Assembly: GCF_016086655.4 (NCBI RefSeq)
Contig: NC_052135.2
Span: 71,707,702-71,771,701 of the forward strand
DNA: 64,000 nucleotides
From: Lepeophtheirus salmonis
Taxonomy: Eukaryota; Arthropoda; Copepoda; Siphonostomatoida; Caligidae
Direction of reading: 5' to 3'
Made by a program: the position numbers and the translations under genes. The notes below the pieces were generated by a model that saw only the letters and a program-made list of their open reading frames with translations, did no database searches and was not told where the DNA came from. This document shows positions 11,513 through 22,590 of this stretch, piece by piece (the first letter of the stretch is position 1; every line of letters starts with the position of its first letter).

Positions 11513-12405
11513 TAGGAAGCAGGGATCAAATTGTCGCCTACTTTAAACCTTGATAACTTGAAGACGACATTATCAAATAAAAAACCGGTTACCAAATAGG
11601 AAAGCTATTCTCGTCAGGTGACGATAAATAGTTCAGTTAGCATCATGCCGTCATCATATGAGGAGATAAAGAGCTATAAGTGGAACGAGCAGCTTTCGAG
11701 GTCCGCCGTAGTCATGGCATTGGTTAATAATGGAGGTGAAATCTCCAATTCAACGATTGCTTCAACCTTAGGAGTGAATTTATGGACTGTTCAGCGTATC
11801 CGTAAGAAGCTAGAGGGCACCTGGGATGTTGATGCCACCATAAAGAGGGCACCCAAGGAGGAGGGCGCCAACAGGAAGGTCAGGGACACCGACTTTGTCG
11901 ACAAGGTGAAGAAGATGGTTGAGGATGACCCTACCAGGTCCAAGGGGTGAACGGAGACAGGCCCTGGGTGTGGCAACAGAACTCAGCACCCTGCCATGTG
12001 TCCAAAATTTCCATGCAGTGGTTAACCGAGAACTGTTATGACGTCGTAACCAAGGATTTGTGGCCTCCTAACTCTCCCAACCTTAATCCTTTGACTATTT
12101 TGTCTGGGGCTATGTCGAGAGACATACCAACAGACATCCCCATAGCACCAAGGCCAGCCTGATGGACTCCATCAAGGAGGTATTCGGCAACAATGACAAT
12201 GAGATGGTCAGAAGAGCCTGCGGCCGGCTCAGAGGCCGTATTGAGACCGTTATTGACGCCAACGGTGATTATATCGAATGAATGGCTACTCTGTACCTAT
12301 ATGCTCGTCATAGTTTTGATTTTCAATAAAAAAGTTAAAAAATGTATATTTTGTGTTGTTTTTTGTAGAAAAATATTTTGGCGACAATTTAATCCCCGCT
12401 CCCTG
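11513..12405 (+). mobile_element. Family F DD37D transposon with 26-bp TIRs, internally deleted
   Basis: The left end 11513-11538 (TAGGAAGCAGGGATCAAATT...) is the inverted partner of 12380-12405, whose reverse complement starts CAGGGAGCGGGGATTAAATT. TA flanks both ends (11511-11512, 12406-12407). The element is 893 bp. Inside, an N-terminal transposase frame (from 11618, probable true start at Met 11645) encodes a helix-turn-helix (ISNSTIASTLGVNLWTVQRI). The C-terminal part starts at about 11950 and ends at 12281. The join at about 11948 removes the whole region with the first catalytic Asp. The second Asp is Asn (codon 11980), and a one-base loss breaks the frame just before the third Asp codon (12093-12095). 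A sibling 5' end lies at 63884. Confidence 0.9.
11618..12281 (+). pseudogene. Transposase remnant of family F element
   Basis: The N-terminal open frame 11618-11950 covers the DNA-binding region, about residues 10-110. After the deletion, WVWQQNSAPCHVSK (11968-12009) and WPPNSPNLNP (12061-12090) are the second and third catalytic motifs. The frame then shifts to DYFVWGYVERHTNRHPH and ends ...IETVIDANGDYIE with a TGA at 12279-12281. The spacing fits DD37D. It is non-functional for cleavage: the first Asp is deleted and the second is substituted. Confidence 0.85.
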
Positions 12406-13045
12406 TATTGTCATTCATTTTTTATCAAATTTTGTTAATTTAGTACTTTAAATCAGAAATTTTTAGCTTTCATAATTGTTTTCTCATTATTTCTATACAA
12501 AAATATTTATTAATGGGGACATGTATCCGTTTTAACAATGCCACGTTTTTGTAAAAATGTAAGGACTTTAAAATAAAAAAAAAAAAGGTCGTTTTTTAAA
12601 AAAGTGTTCTAAATTTCGGAAAATTACCAGTGAATAACTATAACAAATTATAGTTATCCATAAAATATACAACTCAAAAAGTCAATGGATCCCTTTGGTC
12701 TAGCTAGTGTCAAATGCAACATAACTTACTATTATACAAAACAGTTTACAATAAAACCTGGTTCGATTCGATCCAGATATATTCTTCAACATCTCTTCAT
12801 CCTTTCCTCTCAAAAAATCGGTTTTACTATGATATGTCTTCCTACTCATAGGATAATCTATAATATTGTCGATTAAATATACACAGAGTAGATTTTATGT
12901 AGTTGTAAACTTATTTTAAATTTTAATATATCAGAAATGTATTTGACAATTGTCTTCAAACTCGGTGAAAGGTAGGTTTTGTGACTCAAAATGTCTTTTG
13001 TAAAGTTTTGACTCAATTAAAAACAAAAAGACGAGAACGAGTAAA
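12406..13045. other. AT-rich stretch
   Basis: A 63-codon open frame at 12685-12876 has no motif. Nothing else is seen. Confidence 0.55.
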
Positions 13046-13621
13046 ATGGACCAACAAAGGATTTATACGCTTCTCTCCTAGGGCATGCCCCCCCATGGAC
13101 ATATCCAAGGAGCTTAGGTGCACGCGTACCACTATTTATCATGCCAGGTACATATTCACCGCCAAAATCGAGTTGAGCGTTGTGGCCATCAAAGACAAAG
13201 TCTGCCCACCTATTTTTATGGAGAGGAAAGAACGGTTCAAAACAGATGCTTCCAGCATAAGGATAAAGAATAAGAAATAAGATAAGGATAAAAAAAGGAT
13301 AAGAAAGTACAATTTTTGGTTAGAAAAAGTTCTGGGACAACATTATTTTCACTCTAGACGGAACTCCGGGTCATCACTCCGCTAAGTCCCTGGACCTTCC
13401 TGAGATAAAACTTTCCAAACGTTTGGGAACTCAACATTTGACCTCCGAATCCCTTTGACTACTTTATCTAAGCTAATCACGTCTGGAGGAAAGGGTTTGT
13501 GCTAAACTTCACAGGAGTGACCAGTCTCTAGAGACTTCCGTCAAGAAGGAGTGAACCAAAGAGTTGATTTAGGCCTCCTATTGAGACCATTATTAGAGCT
13601 GAGGGTTTACATATTAAATAA
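13046..13621 (+). pseudogene. Tc1/mariner transposase relic, N- and C-terminal parts
   Basis: Starts MDQQRIYTLL at 13046. In the next frame MDISKELRCTRTTIYHAR follows (about 13096-13150), a helix-turn-helix. Later come LDGTPGHHSAKSL (about 13354-13392) with the second catalytic Asp kept, PPNPFDYFI near 13445-13470, and a C-terminus IETIIRAEGLHIK with a stop at 13619-13621. The first catalytic region is not found, and multiple frameshifts are present. A run of about 18 A follows near 13696. No TIRs were recognised. Confidence 0.7.
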
Positions 13622-16266
13622 AACTTCTCCCTAGAAGAAATGAATTTTGTTAAACAATTGTCCTCAGATAAAATCTTGTTTAAAATTTACTCTTGAAAAA
13701 AAAAAAAAAAAAATTAAAATTAAATATGTACCACAAGATAACATCAATCCTGTATATGACATGTATGAGTTATAACCTTTACAAGAAATTGTACAAGTTG
13801 CAAGCAAAAAATGAAATGAAACATTTTAAACGAAGAATTTACAGTACTTAAGATGAGAATAGTACAATAATTGAATATGCCATTGATGAGCGATATATTA
13901 ATGATGTAATTTTCGGTTCTTCCTATACAAATTAATAAAATATAAGTATTCTATGGCCCATTATATTATTTACATGTCCACAGTTACATTACCCATGAAT
14001 ACATAATAACAATATAATTTGAATAGATTAAAAAATATGATAGTATCAATGTAATGTTGTTAATTAGAGGAATTAATGTTGCAATTACATAATATATTTT
14101 AAGAAAAAAAGAAATACCAATATGTACACCTTGATTGTACAAGTTGCAACTTGAACAGACATTGCAATTTGTAAACAACATAAATGTGGATGAAGATATT
14201 CATATTCGAATGAACAAATAAATTCCTTTTTAAAGAAATATTCCTTTGCAGAAGCAAGATGAAAATTAGTTATTGTAGACTATTGGTACAAAGGTTTGAA
14301 TTAGTTCACCTTTATACTTTGCAAATATGGGAACTTCTATTACATAAATTATTAGATAATCGATTTTAAGATTACTAAATAAATGTATAAGCTTGAATCC
14401 ATTGAGTACAAAAAAATGTCACAAAATTATATTCCACTGGTATCAATTGGGAAATTAAGAAAAATAATGAAACTTAATAAATGGGTCAAAGGGAGCCAAT
14501 AGTTATTTTAAGGGTTAAATGTTGTTAAACTCCATATTTTTATGTTACTATAATTTGATTCCCTATCAAGATTTAACTCAAGAGCTTCAAAATTAATCTT
14601 GAATATATAAGCATATATTTGTACACACTTTATTTTTTTAAAACATCCATCTGTAAGAATATTTTTACTACATGTCCCAACAAAAACAAAATCTACTTTT
14701 TCAATCATTAATTAAAAGGAATAAAATTATCAGGAAATGGTTTGAAACCACATAAAAGAACCTGCTTCATTCTTGTTTGCATCAGTAAATATAATTTTCC
14801 CCGGAAAGGTGATAAAAATGGAAATGGGATGTTGTGGAAACTTGTCAAAAGTAGTTTGACAACTATGTTTTTCCTCAATAGATCTTCTGATAAAATATAA
14901 AGAATTGTAACAGTTTTACGCAGGAATTTAACTCCTTCTTTAACACATTTTAAATCAATTTGAATTTTCTTTTTTTGGAAAGTTATCAGTTATTAAGATA
15001 CTTGCTCTAAGACAAAAATTTATTGTTGTTTGTCCAGTCATAAGTGATTCCTTTTCAAAAGATTAAGACAAATATTTAAATCACAATAAAAAAAAAAAAA
15101 AAAATATTAACTATTTTATAGATCACTAACACTAATACCCGACATTCAACAGAGCAATTAGGCGTCAGCTATAAGAAAAACTTTTCTTAAATAATATGGA
15201 AGATAACTCTCTAAGAAATCCCCAGTGTTACTTTTCGTTTTTCATGAGCACACTCACACAAAACTAGTCAATGCAATAATACTTATATCAATTAATAAGA
15301 CGTGTTTTCTTCTCAAGAATTAAAGAAAAATCATAAGAAGTTTGAGAATAAAAAAATAGGCTTTGAGAACTGATGAATACTTCATTCATAATACAAATTA
15401 CCAAATTGATATTAAAATACCAGCATTTATATTTTATTCAAATCTTAACATATACGCACATTCATTATGATATACTTTAGCGACCAAAAACAGAAACATG
15501 GTGGGGAAGAAGTAATTTGATATTTTCTCTCTGATTGAGCTATGTAAAAAAAGGCCACATGTGCTCTAAAAAATAAACCGGTGCACTATTAGTGATTGTT
15601 GTCAAATGAAGAAAATGTGATTTTGTGAAAAATGAGCAGTTAAAAAATTATTTATTTTTCTTACAAAATATTAATAAAATTTGACAATATTTCGTGGCTT
15701 GAGAGACAAAGTATTTTAAATATGTATTTGACAAAAATAAGCTGAGAAACTCCTTATTTCAATATGAATAGTGGTGTATTCCAATTTTTATAATAAAATG
15801 GATCTGATAAATTCATTTCCACAGTCTGAATGTCTATGTTTAAGCACACAAATGTTTGTCAATTATTGACTTACGATAATTTGGCTCTCAAGCCTCGATT
15901 TATTGTTTACTAACGGGATCCATAAATTTAAGACAATATTTCCCGGAGTCCCAACAAGAATTTTCCTAGTTATAAAAACGCCTAGTTGGTACTTTACTAT
16001 GGTTTTATATTAACGAAGTAAATATAATATAATATAACATATATAACATAGATAATAGTGTTCAGAAAGGAACTAATATCCTTTTTTTTTTCTTCTAATT
16101 TTAATTATTTCCTTTTCGACCGATATTTCGCTCAAAAATTTATATGAGAATGAGAACCAAACTTATTTTTTTTAAATCCTACATAAAAATGACGTACATA
16201 TTTGCTTATTTTAAACTAACATTCATATATCAACCTCTTTACTGAAGTTTCATACGAGACTATAAC
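13622..16266. other. Long AT-rich stretch
   Basis: About 2.6 kb without a recognisable gene. It holds A runs near 13696 and 15088 and short chance open frames at 13984 and 14508 (minus). Confidence 0.6.
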
Positions 16267-16855
16267 CAAGTGAGCGACGCTGAAAATTTTTAAGCAATAA
16301 GGGACTACGCTCATTGTTTTAAATAACGAATGAGAGATGGAGCACACTGATAATTTTAGAAGAGCGATAAAATTGCCCGAATTTTCGCTGATTTGAATAA
16401 GTTTGTATTTTTTTCTGTTTCTACTTTTTATGATGTACCATAAAAAAGTTGGAAAGATGAAGATTCATTTTACAGAAGGCAAGAATAAACGGTTGTAGTT
16501 CAATCTTAAGATAAGCTATAACCTTTTTTTTCCATGCTGTATCTCTCACTCTACGCTGTTTTCAGTTCACGAGTTTGCCTCTCATGTAGTGAGCCACTTT
16601 CAGAAGACTCAGATATCGGTTCCTCCACAGACACTCCCAGCTTCTTCTTGTGTTGATATGCCTTTGGAAGATAAGTCTTTATTATTTGTGAACGGAGTTT
16701 GACAAACTGAAATACGATTTTCTGATATTGTTATGTAGTAAATTGACATAAGATCTTAAAATCTCATGCATGAATTAGTTCAAAAACTTAACAAACCTTT
16801 ATACAAGCTCAAGATAATTATCAGGTTTTATTGGAGGATATTCTTCAAAACCTAG
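16267..16855 (+). repeat. Dispersed repeat R1, copy 2
   Basis: Direct-orientation partner of 2620-3175, alignable from the 'gagcg...' start through 'gaggatattcttcaaaa'. It lies about 1.2 kb upstream of the cuticle gene. Its class is unknown. Confidence 0.8.
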
Positions 16856-17559
16856 TAAATACATGCCCTCTAAAATTTATTGTCACACATAAACTTGCAA
16901 TATACTGGATTCAATTACAATCATAAAGAGTTGTCAAACTCAAATACACTCTTATTATAACAAACTGTGATATCAAACATGGTTCAGAGAACGAACGGTA
17001 TAGTTATTAAAGACATGTTTGCTTACAATTTTTTTTTCAAAAAGTATGGAAAAACCGATAATATATTTTACTAATGAAAACTTGTTTAAAAAAATATTGG
17101 TATGGTGTGACAACATTGATACAAAGTCATTTTACGTGGAGGTCAAGTGACTGCAAAATAATATGTATTATTATTTGAATCTTTGAATAATGGACATTTT
17201 AGTATTTAGAAAAAAAAAAACTTGATTTTGTTTTGTACGTTCTTCATGAATTTTTTCATCTTGTTCTTTTTTTTCCTCCTTTATTTTTGGAACAGAGTAA
17301 GAACATGATGAAGACCCACGCAGATTACCATGAATTTCAACAAGGGATACGAGGTCATTTCCTTAGTTTTCATACAGTTATTTATGTAGGTACATCTTTA
17401 AGTGCAGCCTTTGACAATGTAGTTTAAAATAATGGATATGAAGCAATGAACAATATGTTTTTTTATTTGTTTTATAATTTTTAAAAAAATGTTAAATTTT
17501 CAAAATAAATAATGAGTAAATGTAAGTAATGAACCAAACAAGTTTGATATCAATAAACC
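16856..17559. other. Upstream intergenic stretch
   Basis: No gene is supported. The open frame 17233-17427 begins with a Phe/Leu-rich stretch and has no family motif. Confidence 0.5.
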
Positions 17560-18066
17560 ATGTACGTATCAAATTGCACGCGCACGCTTTTTTAACCTCC
17601 CTCTTCCATTCTAATATTAATTGACGCAAAACTGGGCGTCGTGACTTTGCGTATACAACTACGTACTACGCCCGGTCTTTATATTCTTCATCGGGTTCTT
17701 ACCTTAGAAAGGGATTTTGTTCCCCCCTCTCTTCTGTTTTTTTTTCTTCCACAAAAGTATGAAATAAGATAGTGAGCGTTAAAGTATCCAGTACGTTTTA
17801 ATAGCTCAGTTCGAATGGTTCAAGAGTTTTGATCATTACTGAAAATAAAAAGAACAATCAAGAAAAGGTTTTTTTTTCATATATTCTTCATTTGTATGTA
17901 AGTTGGTGGCACACTCTAGATTATAATTGTTTTAATTCCTTATCATTTCAGAGCACGGTACTTCTACACGTAATTTAAGAAGTTGGAATAAAAGTTTTAG
18001 GGCTGAAACTTTATCCCTAGGATCCAGAAAAGACATTCTTTTATAAAATACTATTAATTATTCAAG
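17560..18066 (+). promoter_or_regulatory. Probable promoter, 5' UTR and 5' UTR intron of the Gasp-like gene
   Basis: The stretch is visibly less AT-biased at 17575-17700. An arthropod-type initiator match TCAGTT lies at 17806-17811, with only a weak TATA-like 'ttaaag' about 28 bases before it. A strong donor GTAAGT begins at 17898. A pyrimidine-rich acceptor ending 'catttcag' falls at 17951, giving a possible 54-base intron in the 5' UTR. The start codon at 18067 has A at -3. All of this is prediction from signals; no transcript was seen. Confidence 0.4.
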
Positions 18067-19443
18067 ATGCTTAAGTCCATCGGATTTCTACTCGCAACTA
18101 CTTGTATAGCACTTGCTCAAGATAACTTTCAGTGCCCTGACGAATATGAGGGCTACTATCCTCATTTATATAGTTGTGATAAATACTGGAAGTGTCAAAC
18201 TGGAAAGGCTGAGTTGAAGCTCTGTGGAAATGGTCTCGCATTCAGTGATTTAGATCAAACCTTTACTTCAGAAAACTGTGATTACGTTTATAACATTAAC
18301 TGTGGTAATCGTACTGAATTAGAGGAACCAATCTCAGCTCCCAACTGTCCTCGTCTCTACGGTACTTTCCCTGACCCTGAGGACTGCTCTGCTTTCTATA
18401 ACTGCCGTGATGGAGCAGCTAATAGATATTCTTGCGCTCCAGGATTGGCCTATGATCAAAGAGATCGGGTCTGCAAATGGAGTGATGAAGTTCCTGACTG
18501 CCGCGAAATAATTGAAGAAGAAGGCGGTTTTGTTTGCCCTAAGGATGGAGGTATTGGTATTTTCACAAAGCATGCTCATCCTGAAGATTGTAGACAATAC
18601 TTTGTCTGCATTTCTGGTGTTCCAAGAGAATATGGATGTCCATTGGGAACTGTTTTCAAAGTTGGTCTTGATAGTGCTGATGGCAAATGCTCTGACCCCA
18701 TTGAAGTTCCAGAATGCAGTAACTACTACGGAGATTTAGACTTTGATAAACAAGAGCTTGTAAGAGCCGGTGTTGATCCTGAAGCCGTTGGACTCAATGA
18801 AGTATCTCAATCCAGAACCAGAGTTAACCGCCCTGGTAAAATCAACAGAAAACCCTCTAATCAGCCACAACAGGAAGCTCCAAAAGAAGCTCCCAAGCCA
18901 CAAAAAAGCTTTGACCGTCCTTCCAGACTTCGTTCTCGTCCAAGCAGACCCTCTAGCCCAGTAAACAACATCCCAGTTGACCGCATACAGGATGAGCCTC
19001 AAGCATTTGCTGCAGTTCCAGTTGTATCAACCAAACCTGCTGGTCGTCCTTCCTTTAATGGCCGTCCCTCTCCTACTGGCCGCCCCTCACCTACTGGCCG
19101 CCCCTCACCTACAGGCCGTCCCTCACCCACTGGTAGTCCCTCACCCACTGGCCGTCCCCTATCTCAATCACCTCCATCCCGTCCCTCACCTACTGGCGTT
19201 CCTTCTCCCTCAGCCAGACCTTCCCCTGTAAGCTTCTCCTCTCCTGCAAGTCGTCCCTCTCCTCCTAGACGTGTCAATACCTTCTCCCCATCTCCTATTC
19301 CTTCTACTACCCCCTCACCTCCCTCTGGAAGACCTGGAAAGACCTCTGATTCATCCAAGCAACCTGCCAAGGTAAAGGCTGGAGAAGACTACTATTATTA
19401 TTATTACTACTATGATGATGAAGAGGATTCACCCGAATCATAA
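18067..19443 (+). CDS. Gasp: Secreted chitin-binding cuticle protein, Gasp/obstructor-C (CPAP3-C) type
   Basis: The 458-residue protein starts with a signal peptide (1-17, cleavage expected after ALA). Three chitin-binding type-2 (peritrophin-A) domains follow, each with six Cys: 23/37/43/53/71/79, 94/107/113/123/136/145 and 157/175/181/191/208/217. The short linkers and phrases such as NCDY, GNRTELEEPI, CPRLYG, HAHPEDCR and REYGCPLGTVFK are characteristic of Gasp among CPAP3 proteins. Family knowledge says such proteins are secreted by epidermal and tracheal cells and organise chitin in the cuticle. Residues about 225-458 form a Pro/Ser/Arg-rich tail with five GRPSPT-like units (332-361), then Tyr 442-449 and an acidic end. 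This tail is longer than I expect for insect Gasp. The coding part needs no intron. Neighbours are transposon debris, so context says nothing about function. Paralogue assignment (Gasp versus another CPAP3) is less certain than the family. Confidence 0.95.
   Translation: MLKSIGFLLATTCIALAQDNFQCPDEYEGYYPHLYSCDKYWKCQTGKAELKLCGNGLAFSDLDQTFTSENCDYVYNINCGNRTELEEPISAPNCPRLYGTFPDPEDCSAFYNCRDGAANRYSCAPGLAYDQRDRVCKWSDEVPDCREIIEEEGGFVCPKDGGIGIFTKHAHPEDCRQYFVCISGVPREYGCPLGTVFKVGLDSADGKCSDPIEVPECSNYYGDLDFDKQELVRAGVDPEAVGLNEVSQSRTRVNRPGKINRKPSNQPQQEAPKEAPKPQKSFDRPSRLRSRPSRPSSPVNNIPVDRIQDEPQAFAAVPVVSTKPAGRPSFNGRPSPTGRPSPTGRPSPTGRPSPTGSPSPTGRPLSQSPPSRPSPTGVPSPSARPSPVSFSSPASRPSPPRRVNTFSPSPIPSTTPSPPSGRPGKTSDSSKQPAKVKAGEDYYYYYYYYDDEEDSPES
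19042..19149 (+). repeat. 18-bp tandem repeat inside the cuticle gene
   Basis: Six in-frame units of 18 bp each encode GRPSPT or close variants (GRPSFN first, GSPSPT last). Units at 19060, 19078, 19096 and 19114 are nearly identical, while 19042 and 19132 are diverged. Such a tract is prone to length change by slippage without breaking the frame. Confidence 0.85.
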
Positions 19444-19850
19444 GGAGCCTTCCTTACTTCCCAATCCATTCTCTCTCTCTCTCCAATATCCTTTACATTT
19501 TTAAAGACTTTTTGATCAAAAAAAACACAAAAAACATGCAGAAGAGACAAAAAAAAAAAAAAAAAGTTTTACTTATTACCGTTCTTTACTTACTTGTGTA
19601 AAAAAAAATCCATATATATTTATTCTCTTCGACTTCTACAAACCCCCTAACTATTCTTCTATATTTGGAAGAAGCCATTCCTTTTTAAAACACGAAAGAA
19701 AATATTATCTATTTGTTACAATAAATAAAAAAAAAGGTTAATAAAATAAAATCCATGACTTAAACCTTAATTTATCCTTATTATTCCTAACAACACATTC
19801 CTTTTAGGTCAATAAATTCACCTTGTAAATAAGTTAGTATTTAAAAAAAA
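19444..19850 (+). terminator. 3' UTR and polyadenylation signals of the Gasp-like gene
   Basis: After the stop (19441-19443) there is a CT microsatellite near 19472-19484, a poly(A) tract near 19550, and AATAAA hexamers at 19720, 19724, 19740 and 19811. Any of these could direct cleavage. The first pair is preceded by about 275 bases of UTR. Confidence 0.5.
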
Positions 19851-21786
19851 TACAATCACAGAAAAAAACCTACGTACAAAAATGATAGAATATTGTGTTT
19901 TTTTTTTTTTTTTTGACTAATTATTTATTTCTCAACTCTTTATTGAGTTGTTTACTTAAAGAAATATACATACATAATAGGAAATACGTTAGACAAAGAA
20001 CTTATCCACTTTCGTCATACAAAAAGAAGAAGTGAAGGCCTAGAAACGACCTCGAACGGGCGAGTGGTTATTACAATACTTATATATGTACGGACGTATA
20101 ATGGTACTAAATGACCAATTTGGGGCGTTGGCGATATACGTTACTTTATTTTCAAAGATGGAAAAATCTATATTGTTTTCTCTTCTCTCAACACGAATAA
20201 CAATGTTACAATTTTAATTCAGTTCGTTTGTAGAAAAAAAAATCATAAAAATACATGTTTGACCCGCTTAATTACTGAGCATTATTATAAATAATAAGTA
20301 AAATCGCTTGTCCTTGTATTCAAATAAAAAAAAAAGACATGAAATGTCTCCAGGCTAATTATTTTGTTATGTTTCCATTTGAAAAGACATACATTTTTGT
20401 ATTTGATAATTTGTACTTTTAATAATATAATTTGTTAGAGTTGTATCGATACATTATGTAAGACTTAAAATTGGTCAAGTCCCATAACGACATACGCATC
20501 CGAAAATTTAATGTGTCCTCTATGATGCACCATTTTCCCTGGTAATATAGAATATGTCTTCTATTGAACAATAGCGAATGAGCAAATTACAAAAAAAAAC
20601 AGGATTATAAATTTTCTCTAGATGGGGCGGAGGGTTTAAGTAATTGGCAAATATGTGTTCTATTGGCTAATTAACAGAAGATGACGCTACAATCTTAGAG
20701 GTTTGTTTAAAAAATACTAACAAGTAAAAATGTGTATTAGGAAAATTGAATTCGAATGCAATTAATCAACAGTCTTACCAACATTAAAAGGAAAAAAAGA
20801 AGAAGAAAATCAAGAATTTGACGTATTCTACAGTTTTAAATCATATAAACGTGTCCAAATTGGACAAACATACCTCGTCCTAGTGTATAATCTTTGCTGA
20901 ATGAGTTCTAATCAATCAACTTCGACCATCATCCTATGCGGATAAGAATAACAGGTATTTTAATTATGCCAAATCAAGGAAATCGGACAAGGTATTGTAC
21001 AAAAGATACCAACATTTCTACATAACTAATTATACGGAGCATGAGCGTTGTTTATTGTCCGGGGTTATTGATGGGGCTGTAGTTCACCCCAAATATAGGA
21101 ATTTTTGCTTTGTAATATAACTTTTTTAAACCAAGCTCTCTTGTACTACATGAAAATTAGCTGGGACAAAATATGGTCCTCCAAAGAAAATTGCCAGAAA
21201 AGGAAAACTGCGAGTAGAAAAATAGACCAAGGTGGAATATTGTTACAAAAAACCTAATTTTTAGTTAACATTGAACATAAAACTAAACTTAGGACACTTT
21301 TAAAATAGCTTGAAACAAATCAAGTTTTGACTTAAAGAAATTCATCTTTTGGAAAATGCGTCATTCATTTTTATATAAAAGGCCCAATTTACAGTACATA
21401 GTTTCATATTGCAATATTTTTTGGCCTTTTTGAATGGCATTTGATTGAAAATTGCCTCCTTTATGAATTTGTGAATGAAAATAAAGATGAAATTGTTTTT
21501 GTCATAGGTTTAAGATAAATATTAATTGTAAACCTTCTTCTTTATTTTCAATCAAACACTATTCAAAGGACAAAAAGGTGATGTAATTGGAATCTTAATA
21601 TTATAAATTAAGCCCTGCTATGATAAAAGTAAATGAATCATTTTGCCTCATAACAACCATTCATTTGTTTATAATGAATATACGTTACATAATTTGATTT
21701 TAAAAAATCCATTTCAATTTTAAATAGACAACTTTATGAACTTTATTTATTTTGATATGAAGTCGAAATATTCTTAAGAAAAAATT
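19851..21786. other. AT-rich stretch
   Basis: No supported gene. A T run lies near 19898-19914. The patch 21155-21215 ('gaaaattgccag...') shares a few short words with 50100-50165, too short to call a repeat. Confidence 0.55.
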
Positions 21787-22590
21787 GCTTTGGGACAAAA
21801 GTAATTTCCTATTTTTTGCTTTATTTCAATGCTTTAAAAGAGTGTTACAATCATAACAAATATGTACCCCCAAGCGCATTGGTTAAAGACTGGGACTAAT
21901 GGTAGTCACTTGGTGCCAGGTCCGAACTGTTGGGTGAATGCATAAGAACTTCCCAACCTAGCTCCTGGAGCTTCTCGAATCGTCTTGATGAAACATAATT
22001 CCTCTCCTATTCGAGTTTCTTTTTGTATCCAGCCTTGTAAGCCTTGTTTTGTTCCATAACTTGTTGGAAACAAGAATCCATCTCCATAATAACCTTCTCG
22101 CAGAAGGCGTAGTCCATATTTGTAATAAACTGAGACAACCAATTTCCGCTGGCCTTTATAAAGTCCAAATATGTACCACCAAGTCCATTGATCAAAAACG
22201 GAAACTAGTGGTTGTCACTTGGTGGCCGGTTCGGACTGTAGAGTGGATGAATAAGAACTTCCCATATGAGCTCCCGAAGTTTCTGGTATTGCGTGGTGCA
22301 TCATTCACTTCCATTACACGAGAACATAAACGCTTGAACCTCTCTGACGCAACACCAACCAATATCCCATATACATTGTAAAAATTTTTGGTCCCTTTTG
22401 ACAAGTTTGTATCTAAAAGATGTCAAATTTCTTCCTATGAGACCTCCATACTAGATGCACGATAATTCACGACTGAACTGACCAAGCACAGTACTGTCCA
22501 AAGGCGTTGATAAGATATGATTAATAATGAACTAGATACATACATTCTTAAAAAAAGGGTAGGAAATGCGATATGACTTTGTCACAAGCC
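21787..22590 (-). mobile_element. Mariner (DD34D) element M, copy 2, with duplicated catalytic segment
   Basis: The ends are inverted: the left starts GCTTTGGGACAAAAGTAATT and the reverse complement of the right end starts GGCTTGTGACAAAGTCATAT, similar to the ends of 5935-6691. On the minus strand the block 'LRELIWEVLIHPLYSPN.PPSD' (about 22275-22210) leads into a normal C-terminus LGGTYLDFIKASGNWL. A second version, 'LQELGWEVLMHSPNSSDLAPSD' with its own LGGTYL, follows at about 21985-21865. The middle of the transposase is missing and stops are present. Confidence 0.75.

Noticed and set aside
12755..12785. ggttcgattcgatcc, tRNA T-loop-like
   Set aside because: Flanking sequence cannot fold into a cloverleaf.
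18334..19370. Open frames on both strands inside the cuticle gene (18334 minus, 18512 plus, 18736 minus, 18770 plus, 18977 plus, 19164 minus)
   Set aside because: They are shadows of the 458-codon frame, with no signal peptide or domain. The Cys pattern supports only the main frame.
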